Shown: positions 1 through 6,323 of the stretch, piece after piece
How the letters are laid out: each line of letters opens with the position of its first letter
How positions within the stretch are numbered: position 1 is the first letter of the stretch
NCBI GenBank assembly: GCA_019454665.1
Contig: JACFNW010000109.1
Location: forward strand, 1 to 7,132
Length of the DNA stretch: 7,132 nucleotides
Direction of reading: 5' to 3'
From: Fimbriimonadaceae bacterium
GTDB lineage: Bacteria > Armatimonadota > Fimbriimonadia > Fimbriimonadales > Fimbriimonadaceae
Position numbers and translations under genes: made by a program
Notes under the pieces: model-generated
What the model saw: the letters and a program-made list of their open reading frames with translations, nothing else
Told to the model about the DNA's origin: nothing
The model's database searches: none

Positions 1-381
1 GCTCTCCCAGTCGGTGTTGATCAGGGCGAGCTTGCGCTGCACGAAATCGATCACTGCGGGCCGCACGTCGGGCTTGCGCGAATCGGGCGCGTAGCTCTCG
101 GCGCGGGCTTGGACCACCTCGGCCGTTGCGCCCGCGATCCGCAGGGCAGCGGTCCCGAATCGTGGATAGCGCGCCACCGTCGGCCAGCCTTTGGCATCCA
201 GGGCGTTCAACAGGTCTTCGAGCGGCGACTCCGTGACCACATCCGTGTCGCCATCGCGTTCGCGTCCCAGCCAAGCGTCGCGCACCGCACCCCCGACCGC
301 CCACGTGGACCGCGCAAACGGCGTGCCCGCGAGCGCCTCTCCGAGGGCGAGCACGACCGGCGAGCGAGGCAAGATCGTCAT
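1..381 (-). CDS. tRNA nucleotidyltransferase / poly(A) polymerase family protein, partial (N-terminal 127 residues)
   Basis: The reading frame is open from an ATG at 381 to the left edge, so the C-terminal part is missing. Residues 27-50 form the class II nucleotidyltransferase head: a VGGAVRD signature (29-35), a LG turn (38-39) and a D-x-D metal-binding pair (D45, D47) followed by VVT. An FGT motif (75-77) and the R-x-E-x-Y...RKP block (93-104) follow, as in CCA-adding enzymes and PcnB. Family members add CCA to tRNA 3' ends or poly(A) tails to RNA in the cytoplasm; which applies here cannot be told. The RRDFT-I-N-A motif that should follow RKP is not recognisable; residues 116-123 read RKLALINT. 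The start overlaps the GH18 stop (ATGA) and an AGGAGG lies 2 nt upstream, so translation is probably coupled. Family assignment is firm; activity is uncertain. Confidence 0.85.
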   Translation of the reverse strand, partial: MTILPRSPVVLALGEALAGTPFARSTWAVGGAVRDAWLGRERDGDTDVVTESPLEDLLNALDAKGWPTVARYPRFGTAALRIAGATAEVVQARAESYAPDSRKPDVRPAVIDFVQRKLALINTDWES

Positions 382-1355
382 GGCCTCCTGCCCAAGAAGT
401 CCCAAACGGCAGGGTCTTCCGAACCCAAGCGCCACATCGCCACGCCTCGCACCCCTGCTTTCGCGGCGAGGTCGAACTTCGCCCGGATGGCCACGGCATC
501 GGAGAAGAACACCTTGCGTCCGTCGTACTCCACCGTGTTCTCTTGGCTGGCCGCGTCGCGCTGGGTCCACGTGTGCAGCTTCGTCAACTCCTGCCAATCG
601 CGCCACGTGATGCTCTTGGCCGACTTATCCTTCCAATCGTAGCCATAGGAAGCCACGCCCGCCTCGATCTTTTCGGCGGCGACCTGCGTCTTGGCGAACG
701 CGATCACCTGGTCGAACCACTCCAACGGAGCGATCGGCCCGGCTTCCGAGGTCGCCCAGTGGAAGTCGTAGGTCATGATGCGGAAGCGGTCCACCAACGC
801 GCCAAGGGCTTTCCAATCCTGGCTGATCGGCCCATCCCAATTGCCGGGCTCCGAAGTCTTCGCGTGGACGGCGATGGCGAGCTTGAGTTGCCGTCGGTCG
901 CACGCCTCGCGCACCATGGCCGCGAACTTGACGTAGGGCTCGCGCACGGCGGGCCGCATGCTCTCGTAGTCGAGATCCACGCCGTCGAACCCATCGTCCT
1001 TGGCAAGTTGGGCGAGGGCCTCGGCGTGGGCGCGCATACTCGCCTCGTCCTTGAGGAGCGCATCCACCAACGACGCATCGAACCCGCCGCTCGCCGCATT
1101 GGAGGTCATGGCGTAAGTCGTCACCCCGTGCCGTTTGGCGACGGTCCTCACCTTCTCGGCGTTCGCCGGGGTGGCGTGTTCCCTGCGCTTGGGCAACCCG
1201 TCGGTCCCGGCGGCAATCCACTCGACGCCCACCTCGCTGAGTTGCGCGCCGTACTTCTCGAACGAAGCCATGCTGGCGGGATCGTAGAACACCAGCCAAG
1301 CCGAGTTCTTGAGTGGCGCGAGCGTGGCGCCGGCGATCAAGAGAGACACGAGCAT
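378..1355 (-). CDS. Secreted glycoside hydrolase family 18 protein (chitinase-like)
   Basis: This 325-residue protein carries the complete GH18 catalytic signature D-x-x-D-x-D-x-E at 124-131 (FDGVDLDYE, with E131 as the predicted acid). It also has the M-x-Y-D motif (MTYDFHW, 194-200), whose Tyr-Asp pair helps substrate-assisted catalysis, and the C-terminal strand with Trp (GVAMWRLGSED, 304-314) that closes the barrel. GH18 enzymes cleave beta-1,4 bonds in chitin, peptidoglycan-like or N-glycan substrates; nothing here fixes the substrate. The size and the absence of added domains resemble the YaaH/YdhD-like single-domain group more than large chitinases. The first 13 or so residues are hydrophobic and look like a signal peptide, but lack the usual N-terminal positive charge. 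An in-frame TAG two codons before the ATG (1359-1361) rules out a longer start. The gene lies downstream of a terminator-like hairpin and overlaps the next gene by 4 bp. Confidence 0.9.
   Translation of the reverse strand: MLVSLLIAGATLAPLKNSAWLVFYDPASMASFEKYGAQLSEVGVEWIAAGTDGLPKRREHATPANAEKVRTVAKRHGVTTYAMTSNAASGGFDASLVDALLKDEASMRAHAEALAQLAKDDGFDGVDLDYESMRPAVREPYVKFAAMVREACDRRQLKLAIAVHAKTSEPGNWDGPISQDWKALGALVDRFRIMTYDFHWATSEAGPIAPLEWFDQVIAFAKTQVAAEKIEAGVASYGYDWKDKSAKSITWRDWQELTKLHTWTQRDAASQENTVEYDGRKVFFSDAVAIRAKFDLAAKAGVRGVAMWRLGSEDPAVWDFLGRRP
384..389 (-). promoter_or_regulatory. Shine-Dalgarno AGGAGG for the nucleotidyltransferase gene
   Basis: A full AGGAGG on the minus strand lies inside the last codons of the GH18 gene, only 2 nt before the ATG at 381. 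It supports that start and translational coupling across the ATGA overlap. The spacing is shorter than usual. Confidence 0.6.
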
Positions 1356-1387
1356 GACCTAGTTTGACCCAACCCCACCTGCAAGAA

Positions 1388-1415
1388 CGCCCCCCGACCC
1401 AAGGGCCGGGGGGCG
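1388..1415 (-). terminator. Strong GC hairpin, probable terminator of the metG-thioredoxin unit
   Basis: CGCCCCCCG (1388-1396) and CGGGGGGCG (1407-1415) form a perfect 9-bp stem around a 10-nt loop that can pair further through CCC/GGG. On the minus strand the stem is followed by TTCTTG, a poor but present T-rich tail. It begins 22 bp past the thioredoxin stop and ends 32 bp before the GH18 start. The position suits transcription termination between the two units; partial read-through is possible because the U-tract is weak. Confidence 0.65.
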
Positions 1416-1437
1416 CTCGCAACGTCGGACAGAAGCG

Positions 1438-1890
1438 CTAGGCCTTCTTCTTGATCAGCGCTTCGGCCTTCTTGGTCCAGTTGGCCGGTCCGCCCGAATC
1501 GTAGCCGTAGCGGGCCACTTCCTTGCCCGTCGCGTCCATGAAGAGGATGGTCGGGAAGCCCTCGATCTTGTACTTCTCGGCCAGCTTCTCGTTCTGCTTC
1601 TCGATGGCGGCGGGCTGCTTCTTCTTCTGCGGGAAGTCGAGTTCCAGCAAAACGACGTTGGCCTTGGCCCACTTCTCGAACTCGGGCGTGTTGAAGACCT
1701 CCTTCTTCAGCTTGATGCACCAGCCGCACCAGTCGCTGCCCGTGAAGTCGGCCAGAATGACCTTCTTGGTCTTTTTGGCCTCGGCCAATGCGTCCTCGTA
1801 CTTGGTGTGCCACTTGAGTTCGGCCGATGCCAGAGAGGCGGCGACCACGGCCGACACAACGACGGCGAGCTTCGTAAACGTGCGGAGCAT
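1438..1890 (-). CDS. Secreted thioredoxin-fold protein
   Basis: This is a 150-residue protein. Residues 1-23 form a signal peptide (K8, a hydrophobic stretch, then an ASA cleavage site), so it acts outside the cytoplasm. The mature part is a thioredoxin fold with a redox C-x-x-C in WCGWC (C55, C58) after a GSD lead-in, and the cis-proline loop GFPT (P113). This layout matches the Thioredoxin_7-like single-domain proteins common in Planctomycetes, Verrucomicrobia and Armatimonadetes, thought to reduce or shuffle disulfides in exported proteins. An insert of charged residues (about 88-104, Lys/Gln-rich) lies between the active-site helix and the cis-Pro strand. The frame is open upstream into metG, but the signal peptide beginning at the ATG at 1890 decides the start. 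No Shine-Dalgarno is visible. The start is 62 bp after the metG stop, so cotranscription is likely. The redox partner is unknown. Confidence 0.9.
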   Translation of the reverse strand: MLRTFTKLAVVVSAVVAASLASAELKWHTKYEDALAEAKKTKKVILADFTGSDWCGWCIKLKKEVFNTPEFEKWAKANVVLLELDFPQKKKQPAAIEKQNEKLAEKYKIEGFPTILFMDATGKEVARYGYDSGGPANWTKKAEALIKKKA

Positions 1891-1952
1891 AACAACCAAT
1901 CTGAAGCCTGTTTGGCCTCCGATGGTTCCCAAGGCCCGGGACTCTAGCGGAT

Positions 1953-3881
1953 TCAGCGGACTTTTGCGCCCTCGGGCGCCTCTTTGTCGGGGCGCAAGAG
2001 GATGGCGCCACCCTCTTCGTCCACCGCCGCGAGCAGCATGCCCTGGCTCTCGACGCCGCGCAACATCGCGGGCTTCAGGTTGAACACGACCACCACCTGA
2101 CGACCGATGAGGTCCTCGGGCGAGTAGTTCTTTCGGATGCCCGCCACGATCTGCCGCCGTTCTTCGCCGACGACGACCGTCAGCTTCAGGAGTTTGTCGG
2201 CTTTCTCCAGCGGCTCGGCTTCCAGCACGCGTGCCACGCGCAACTCCACCTTGGCGAACTCGGCGATCGAGATCGGCTCGGAAGGTGGGGCGTCTGGCTT
2301 GGGCGGCTTCGCCTCGGGCGTCGGCTTGGCTCGCTGCTCGGCGACTTTGGCCTGGGCAGCGATGCGCGGGAAGATGGGCTTCGGCGCGGCCAACTCGGTT
2401 CCCGCGGGCAGGCTCGATGCCTCGCCGATGGACGACCAATCCTTCGTCGGCGGCAAGCCCAGTTGGCGCGCGATCTCATCGGCCACCACGGGCATGATCG
2501 GACGCACCAAACCCTCGGCGGCGCGAAGGGCCATCAGGATCGAGCGCATCGTGGAAGCCAACGCGGGATCGCCCGCCTTCGCCAAGGCCCACGGAGCCCG
2601 CGTGTCAATGTGTTTGTTGAGGAACCGCACCAAGCCCATCGCCGCCTGTGTCGCATCCGCGACTCGATAGCCGTCCATCGCGGCGGCGAACCCGGCCTTG
2701 GCGTGCGCGATGGCTTCGGCCACTTCCGCTTCGATCTCGGCATCCGGGATTCTGCCCTCCACAAACCGCGCCGACATGGCGAGCGAACGGTTGAGCGCGT
2801 TGCCGAGGTCGTTCGCCAAGTCGGAGTTGTAGCGCTTGTCGAAGTCGTCCCGCGTGTACGTGGCGTCGCTTTCCAGCGGCAGCACCGAGGCCATGTAGAA
2901 GCGCACGGCATCCACGGCGAAGTCGAGTTCGCAATTCGCGGTTTCGCTCAGCGAAGCGGCCAACTCCATCGGGGCGACTACGTTGCCCTTCGACTTGCTG
3001 ATCTTCTCGCCGCCCATGAGCAGCCAACCGTGCCCCACGAGGGTCTTGGGCAGCGGCAGCCCGGCCCCCATGAGCATCGCGGGCCAAAGCGTGGCGTGGA
3101 ACCGAGTCAGGATGTCCTTGCCCATCCACTCGACCTCGGCGGGCCAAAGGCTTTGCCAATCGCCATCCGGCCAGCCCGCCGCCGCGATGTAGTTGATGAG
3201 GGCGTCGAACCAGACGTAGACGACCTTGGTGTCGTCGCCGGGGACGGGGATGCCCCAACCCGGGTTCGCGCGCGTGATCGAAGCGTCGCGCAGGCCCTGC
3301 TTGATGAAGCTGATCACTTCGTTGCGGCGCACCTCGGGCAGGATGAACTCGGGGTTGGCCTCGATGTGGGCAAGCAACGGCTCCTGGAAAGCCGTCAGCC
3401 GGAAGAACCAGTTCTCTTCCTGCACCCAGCGCACCTCGTTGCCGTCCGGGCTCTTTCCGTCCACCAGGTCGGATTCGCGGTAGAAGGTCTCGCTCGACAC
3501 GTCGTACCAGCCCTCGTATTGGCCGAGATAGATGTGACCGGCATCCCGCAGACGCTCGAACAACGCCTGAACGGCCCGCTTGTGGCGCTCTTCGGTGGTC
3601 CGGATGAAGTCGTCGTATTCGATCCGCAGACCCCGGAACACCTCGACGAACTTGGCGCTGACAGCGTCCACGAACGCCATCGGGTCTTGTCCCGACTGCT
3701 GGGCCGCTTCGAAAACCTTGGTGCCGTTCTCGTCCGTCCCCGTAAGGAACGTCACCTCGTGGCCCTGCATCTTCCAGTACCGCGCGTTGACGTCGCTCGC
3801 GAGCGTGGTCAAGGCCGTCCCGATGTGCGGGACGCTGTTGACGTAGTAGATGGGCGTGGTGATGTAGCGGCGCTTGGGCAT
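1953..3881 (-). CDS. metG: Methionyl-tRNA synthetase
   Basis: This cytoplasmic class I aminoacyl-tRNA synthetase charges tRNA-Met with methionine using ATP. At 642 residues it has the usual length for the form with a C-terminal tRNA-binding domain. Visible in order: the HIGH motif as PHIG (18-21); the connective/knuckle region (about 118-160); the KMSKS loop as KISKS (293-297); the anticodon-binding helical domain with N-x-x-I...PW (422-431); a Pro/Lys/Ala-rich linker (about 510-536); and a Trbp111/EMAP-like OB-fold (541-642) with ADKLL (561-565), the RQIVAGI segment and VESQGMLLAA (610-619). The knuckle has none of the Cys/His zinc ligands: positions 127, 130, 144 and 147 are Asp, Ser, Ser and Gly. 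The ATG at 3881 is preceded by AGG with a 4-nt gap. The gene is divergent from the lipoprotein gene and heads the minus-strand block. Confidence 0.98.
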   Translation of the reverse strand: MPKRRYITTPIYYVNSVPHIGTALTTLASDVNARYWKMQGHEVTFLTGTDENGTKVFEAAQQSGQDPMAFVDAVSAKFVEVFRGLRIEYDDFIRTTEERHKRAVQALFERLRDAGHIYLGQYEGWYDVSSETFYRESDLVDGKSPDGNEVRWVQEENWFFRLTAFQEPLLAHIEANPEFILPEVRRNEVISFIKQGLRDASITRANPGWGIPVPGDDTKVVYVWFDALINYIAAAGWPDGDWQSLWPAEVEWMGKDILTRFHATLWPAMLMGAGLPLPKTLVGHGWLLMGGEKISKSKGNVVAPMELAASLSETANCELDFAVDAVRFYMASVLPLESDATYTRDDFDKRYNSDLANDLGNALNRSLAMSARFVEGRIPDAEIEAEVAEAIAHAKAGFAAAMDGYRVADATQAAMGLVRFLNKHIDTRAPWALAKAGDPALASTMRSILMALRAAEGLVRPIMPVVADEIARQLGLPPTKDWSSIGEASSLPAGTELAAPKPIFPRIAAQAKVAEQRAKPTPEAKPPKPDAPPSEPISIAEFAKVELRVARVLEAEPLEKADKLLKLTVVVGEERRQIVAGIRKNYSPEDLIGRQVVVVFNLKPAMLRGVESQGMLLAAVDEEGGAILLRPDKEAPEGAKVR

Positions 3882-3890
3882 GCCGCCTGG

Positions 3891-3896
3891 ATTGTA
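3891..3896 (-). promoter_or_regulatory. metG: Candidate -10 box (TACAAT) for metG
   Basis: TACAAT on the minus strand differs from TATAAT at one position and lies 9 nt before the metG ATG. If used, transcription would start within a few bases of the start codon, giving an almost leaderless mRNA. No recognisable -35 box sits at 16-18 bp spacing, so this is a weak call. Confidence 0.3.
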
Positions 3897-3916
3897 CCGA
3901 GGTGATGATTCGGGTT

Positions 3917-3955
3917 CCGGGAGCCGAAACTACGGTGGAGCCGGTAAACTCCCGG
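3917..3955. promoter_or_regulatory. Inverted repeat in the metG/lipoprotein divergent region, possible operator
   Basis: CCGGGAG (3917-3923) and CTCCCGG (3949-3955) are perfect 7-bp inverted arms separated by 25 bp. Inside the same span, GGAGCCG occurs twice as a direct repeat (3920-3926 and 3937-3943, 17 bp apart), each followed by AAACT. The span lies between the two divergent starts, where an operator or promoter would be expected. A -10-like TAAACT for the plus-strand gene (3945-3950) falls within it, without a good -35. Function is inferred from position only; short GC-rich repeats can occur by chance. Confidence 0.3.
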
Positions 3956-3965
3956 CGTCTCGTAC

Positions 3966-3969
3966 AGGA
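3966..3969 (+). promoter_or_regulatory. Shine-Dalgarno AGGA for the lipoprotein gene
   Basis: AGGA lies 5 nt before the ATG at 3975. It selects that ATG over the in-frame ATG four codons later (3987). Confidence 0.55.
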
Positions 3970-3974
3970 TCAAG

Positions 3975-4427
3975 ATGACGCGCCTGATGAAATCCCTCGG
4001 CCTACTCGCCGCGCTCGTCGCGATGCTGGCGGTTTCTGGTTGCTCCCACGACGACGACTGGAACCACGCAAGCCAGATCAAGCTGGTCGAGGTCAATATC
4101 GTCGAAGCCGAGAAGGAAGGAGCGGCCCACCTGTTCGCGGTGGCCTCGTGGATCAACGAGGGGCCGCACGGCATCTCCGAGGTCTGGGCCAACCACCGCG
4201 TCTCGGGAAGCAAAGGGAAGTCCGAGTCGCGCGGCTCCGATCGGCCGATGCTCAAGCTGGCCAATCCCCTGCCCGCCAAAGGCATCTTCATCCCTGACGA
4301 CCCGCACCAACATGGCATTGACCTGGGCAAAAAGGACGAGTTGAGCGAACGCTTCGGCTCCGACCTCAAGGTTGATCTGCAGTTCACCGCCGCCACCGAG
4401 AAGTGGACGGACAGCAAAGCCCGATGA
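3975..4427 (+). CDS. Uncharacterised lipoprotein
   Basis: I do not recognise a family. The 150-residue product begins with a lipoprotein signal: R3 and K6, a hydrophobic core (8-20) and a lipobox VSGC with the lipidated cysteine at C23. Ser follows the cysteine, which by the E. coli +2 rule predicts the outer membrane. The mature part (about 127 residues) is hydrophilic. It begins with an Asp/His-containing segment (SHDDDWNH, 24-31) and then alternates strand-like stretches such as IKLVEVNIV and AHLFAVASWI with polar turns. A second His cluster (DDPHQH) lies near residue 110. A small beta-sandwich is plausible but not shown. There are no cysteines after C23. The stop overlaps the nitrilase start by ATGA, so the two are very probably co-translated. 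The His/Asp clusters could bind metal; this is speculation. Confidence 0.85.
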   Translation: MTRLMKSLGLLAALVAMLAVSGCSHDDDWNHASQIKLVEVNIVEAEKEGAAHLFAVASWINEGPHGISEVWANHRVSGSKGKSESRGSDRPMLKLANPLPAKGIFIPDDPHQHGIDLGKKDELSERFGSDLKVDLQFTAATEKWTDSKAR

Positions 4428-5263
4428 CGCTTGGGCTCGTCCAGTGCCACGTCGCACGCGCCCATCCTGAAGCCAACGCCAGCTTCGCGTACAGCCAACT
4501 GGCCGAACTCGCCAGCCAAGGCGTAGATCTCGTCGTGTTTCCCGAGGCGTTCCTCACGGGTTACGCTGCCGAGTCCCGCGAAGACGCGCTCGCTTTGGGC
4601 ATCCCGCCCCATGACCCGTCCATCCGGTCCGTGAGGTCGCGCGCCGCCGAACTCGGCGTCGGCGTGGTCGTGGGCTGGATCGAGAACGACGGCGGCACGA
4701 TCCGCAACGTGGTGGAGCTTTCGACGCCCGACGGCGCTCGACACCGCTACGTCAAGACCCATCTGCCCGAACTCGGGGCGGACCGGTACGCCGAGCCCGG
4801 CGACGCGTTGCCCGTGTTCGAGACGCCTTGGGGCCGCATCGGCATGCTCGTGTGCTTCGACCTGCGCGCGCCCGAAGCGTGCCGGACGCTGGCCCTGCAA
4901 GACGCCGACTTGGTGCTGCTGCCGACCAATTGGCCCGAAGGCGCGGAAACCTCGGCAGAGTTGCTCGCCCGGGCGCGAGCCGCCGAGAACCGCGTCTGGC
5001 TCGCGGCATGCAACCGCGTCGGCACCGAAGGCGGCTTCCGGTTCATCGGGCGCAGCCAAGTCGTGGACCCCGACGGCCGCCGGGTGGCCGAACTGGGCGG
5101 CGATGCCGACCGCCTGATCGTGGAGATCAACCTGGAGCAGGCTCGCGAGAAGCGCATCCGCACCATTCCCGACCGGTACGAATGGACCGTTTTCGAGTCG
5201 CGCCGCCCCGAACTCTATGGCCCGATCGCCGAAGTGCGGGACCTTGGTCGCCCACGGGAGTAA
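4424..5263 (+). CDS. Carbon-nitrogen hydrolase (nitrilase superfamily)
   Basis: This 279-residue protein has the length of a single-domain nitrilase-superfamily enzyme. The catalytic triad is complete: E41 in VVFPEAF, K111 in YVKTHLPE, and the nucleophile C144 in LVCFDLRAPE. Also present are the G-Y after the Glu strand (46-47), the GD-x-L-P-V-F segment before the Cys strand (126-132) and the R-A-x-E-N-R helix in the second half. The superfamily hydrolyses non-peptide C-N bonds (amides, N-carbamoyl groups, omega-amides, rarely nitriles). The Cys-Phe-Asp context suggests an amidase-type rather than a true nitrilase, but the substrate is not readable. No signal peptide is present, so the enzyme is cytoplasmic. 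The ATG at 4424 overlaps the lipoprotein stop. A GTG seven codons upstream (4403) is in frame, but would add residues with no family equivalent. Confidence 0.93.
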   Translation: MTLGLVQCHVARAHPEANASFAYSQLAELASQGVDLVVFPEAFLTGYAAESREDALALGIPPHDPSIRSVRSRAAELGVGVVVGWIENDGGTIRNVVELSTPDGARHRYVKTHLPELGADRYAEPGDALPVFETPWGRIGMLVCFDLRAPEACRTLALQDADLVLLPTNWPEGAETSAELLARARAAENRVWLAACNRVGTEGGFRFIGRSQVVDPDGRRVAELGGDADRLIVEINLEQAREKRIRTIPDRYEWTVFESRRPELYGPIAEVRDLGRPRE

Positions 5264-5324
5264 TCGCACGTCCGTTCGGGCGTATGAACTGCGAACCGCA
5301 CTCTGTGCCACCATAGTCCCCATC

Positions 5325-5328
5325 GGAG
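5325..5328 (+). promoter_or_regulatory. Shine-Dalgarno GGAG that fixes a TTG start
   Basis: GGAG lies 8 nt before the TTG at 5337. Together with the signal peptide that begins exactly there, it favours this TTG over the in-frame ATG at 5217, which lies inside the nitrilase gene. Confidence 0.65.
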
Positions 5329-5336
5329 CCCAGCCC

Positions 5337-6305
5337 TTGAAGACCATCGCCGCATTCTTTGCCTTCCTCTTTCTCGCCGTCGCCGCCCCAGCGCAACTCG
5401 ACCCCGAACGCGTGATCCTCACCGTCAACGGCGAGGCGATCAAGGCCGAGGAGTATTACCGGCGCATGGAGTTCCTCACCGGAGTGGGCAAGATCATCGG
5501 GGACGGCTTCATCGAGTTCCCCCCGGGGCTCATGACCATCGAGCAACTGGTGGTCGAACGGCTGATGAAGCAACTGGCCGCCAAGAAGGGCATCACGCCC
5601 ACCAAGGCCGAGGTGGATCAAGAGATCAAAGACCGCCTGGAAACCAACCCCACGCTGCTCACCGACTGGGACAAAACGGGGTTGCCGCGCACGGCCCTTG
5701 AGGAGCAGATCTTCTTGGAGCTTCTCGAGTTCAAGCTGACCACGGTGGGCATCACGATCACCAACCAAGAAGTCGAGAACTTCTACAACGACCCCGACAA
5801 CAAGCCGATGTTCACGACGCCCGCTTCGGCGACGATCCGCATCATCGCGGTCGCCACGCCCGAGCAGGTCGCGACGGTGGACCGCGAACTCGCCGCGGGA
5901 AAGTCCTTCGGCGACGTCGCCAAAGCCCATAGCCGAGACGTTTCCGCCGGGACGGGAGGCAACCTGGGGACGATGGCGTATGCGACCATGCCGCAGGTGT
6001 TGGCGGACGCCGTGCGTGGCGTGGCCGAGGGCAAGCACTCCGGGTGGATCCTGTTCGCCGAGAACCGCGTGAAGGTGTTCAAGGAGAAGGAGATCAAGGA
6101 AGAGGTCATCCCGCTGAGCAATGCGCTGCGCCGCTCGATCCGCCGACGTCTGATGATTGATCGCGGCAGCATCAAGAACAAGGTGGACGAGGAACTGAAC
6201 CAACTGCGCGCCCAGTCCACGGTGGACGTGAAGCAAGTCATGCTCGCCGAAGCTTGGAAGCGCCTGAACTCCGGCCACCTGAAGGCGATGGGCAGCGGCG
6301 GCTAA
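5337..6305 (+). CDS. Periplasmic parvulin-like foldase/chaperone (SurA/PrsA type)
   Basis: From the TTG the product is 322 residues. Residues 1-19 are a signal peptide (K2, hydrophobic core, cleavage after APA). Residues 25-160 form a helical SurA-N-like chaperone region, opening with VILTVNGEAI (26-35), the usual first strand of this family. Residues 164-250 match a parvulin domain, including the F-x-x-x-A-x-x-x-S-x-D helix (191-201) and GG-N-L-G (207-211). A Lys/Arg-rich helical tail follows (251-322). The family helps secreted or outer-membrane proteins fold, by peptidyl-prolyl isomerisation and as chaperones. Both usual parvulin histidines appear to be replaced: R168 stands where SHIL has His, and N243/R244 stand where G-x-H-I-I has it. 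A holdase role without isomerase activity is therefore possible. The gene is 73 bp after the nitrilase and probably a separate translation unit. Confidence 0.88.
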   Translation: MKTIAAFFAFLFLAVAAPAQLDPERVILTVNGEAIKAEEYYRRMEFLTGVGKIIGDGFIEFPPGLMTIEQLVVERLMKQLAAKKGITPTKAEVDQEIKDRLETNPTLLTDWDKTGLPRTALEEQIFLELLEFKLTTVGITITNQEVENFYNDPDNKPMFTTPASATIRIIAVATPEQVATVDRELAAGKSFGDVAKAHSRDVSAGTGGNLGTMAYATMPQVLADAVRGVAEGKHSGWILFAENRVKVFKEKEIKEEVIPLSNALRRSIRRRLMIDRGSIKNKVDEELNQLRAQSTVDVKQVMLAEAWKRLNSGHLKAMGSGG

Positions 6306-6323
6306 GTCGCCGTCGCCGTCGCC
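6306..6323 (+). repeat. Three tandem copies of GTCGCC
   Basis: Directly after the TAA stop, GTCGCC is repeated three times without change, followed by AAAGGGGG. It cannot form a terminator hairpin alone. It is probably a small slippage-type microrepeat with no evident role. Confidence 0.7.

Noticed and set aside
1438..2439. Extended thioredoxin reading frame starting inside metG
   Set aside because: The extra 183 residues are an out-of-frame, Arg-rich reading of metG, and a clean signal peptide begins at the ATG at 1890.
2463..3905. A 480-codon open frame on the plus strand, opposite metG
   Set aside because: It is antisense to an unambiguous metG and its translation is rich in Arg, His, Gly and Val with no recognisable domain. 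Long antisense frames are expected opposite GC-rich genes.
5274..5296. GTTCG/CGAAC hairpin between the nitrilase and parvulin genes
   Set aside because: It is a 5-bp stem with a 13-base loop and no T-tract, and is likely chance.
3809..5443. A 544-codon open frame on the minus strand, across the lipoprotein and nitrilase genes
   Set aside because: It overlaps well-supported genes on the other strand and has no family motifs.
5127..6278. A 383-codon open frame on the minus strand, opposite the parvulin gene
   Set aside because: It is a low-complexity Leu/His/Arg/Gly translation caused by codon bias of the true gene; it has no motif and no start context.
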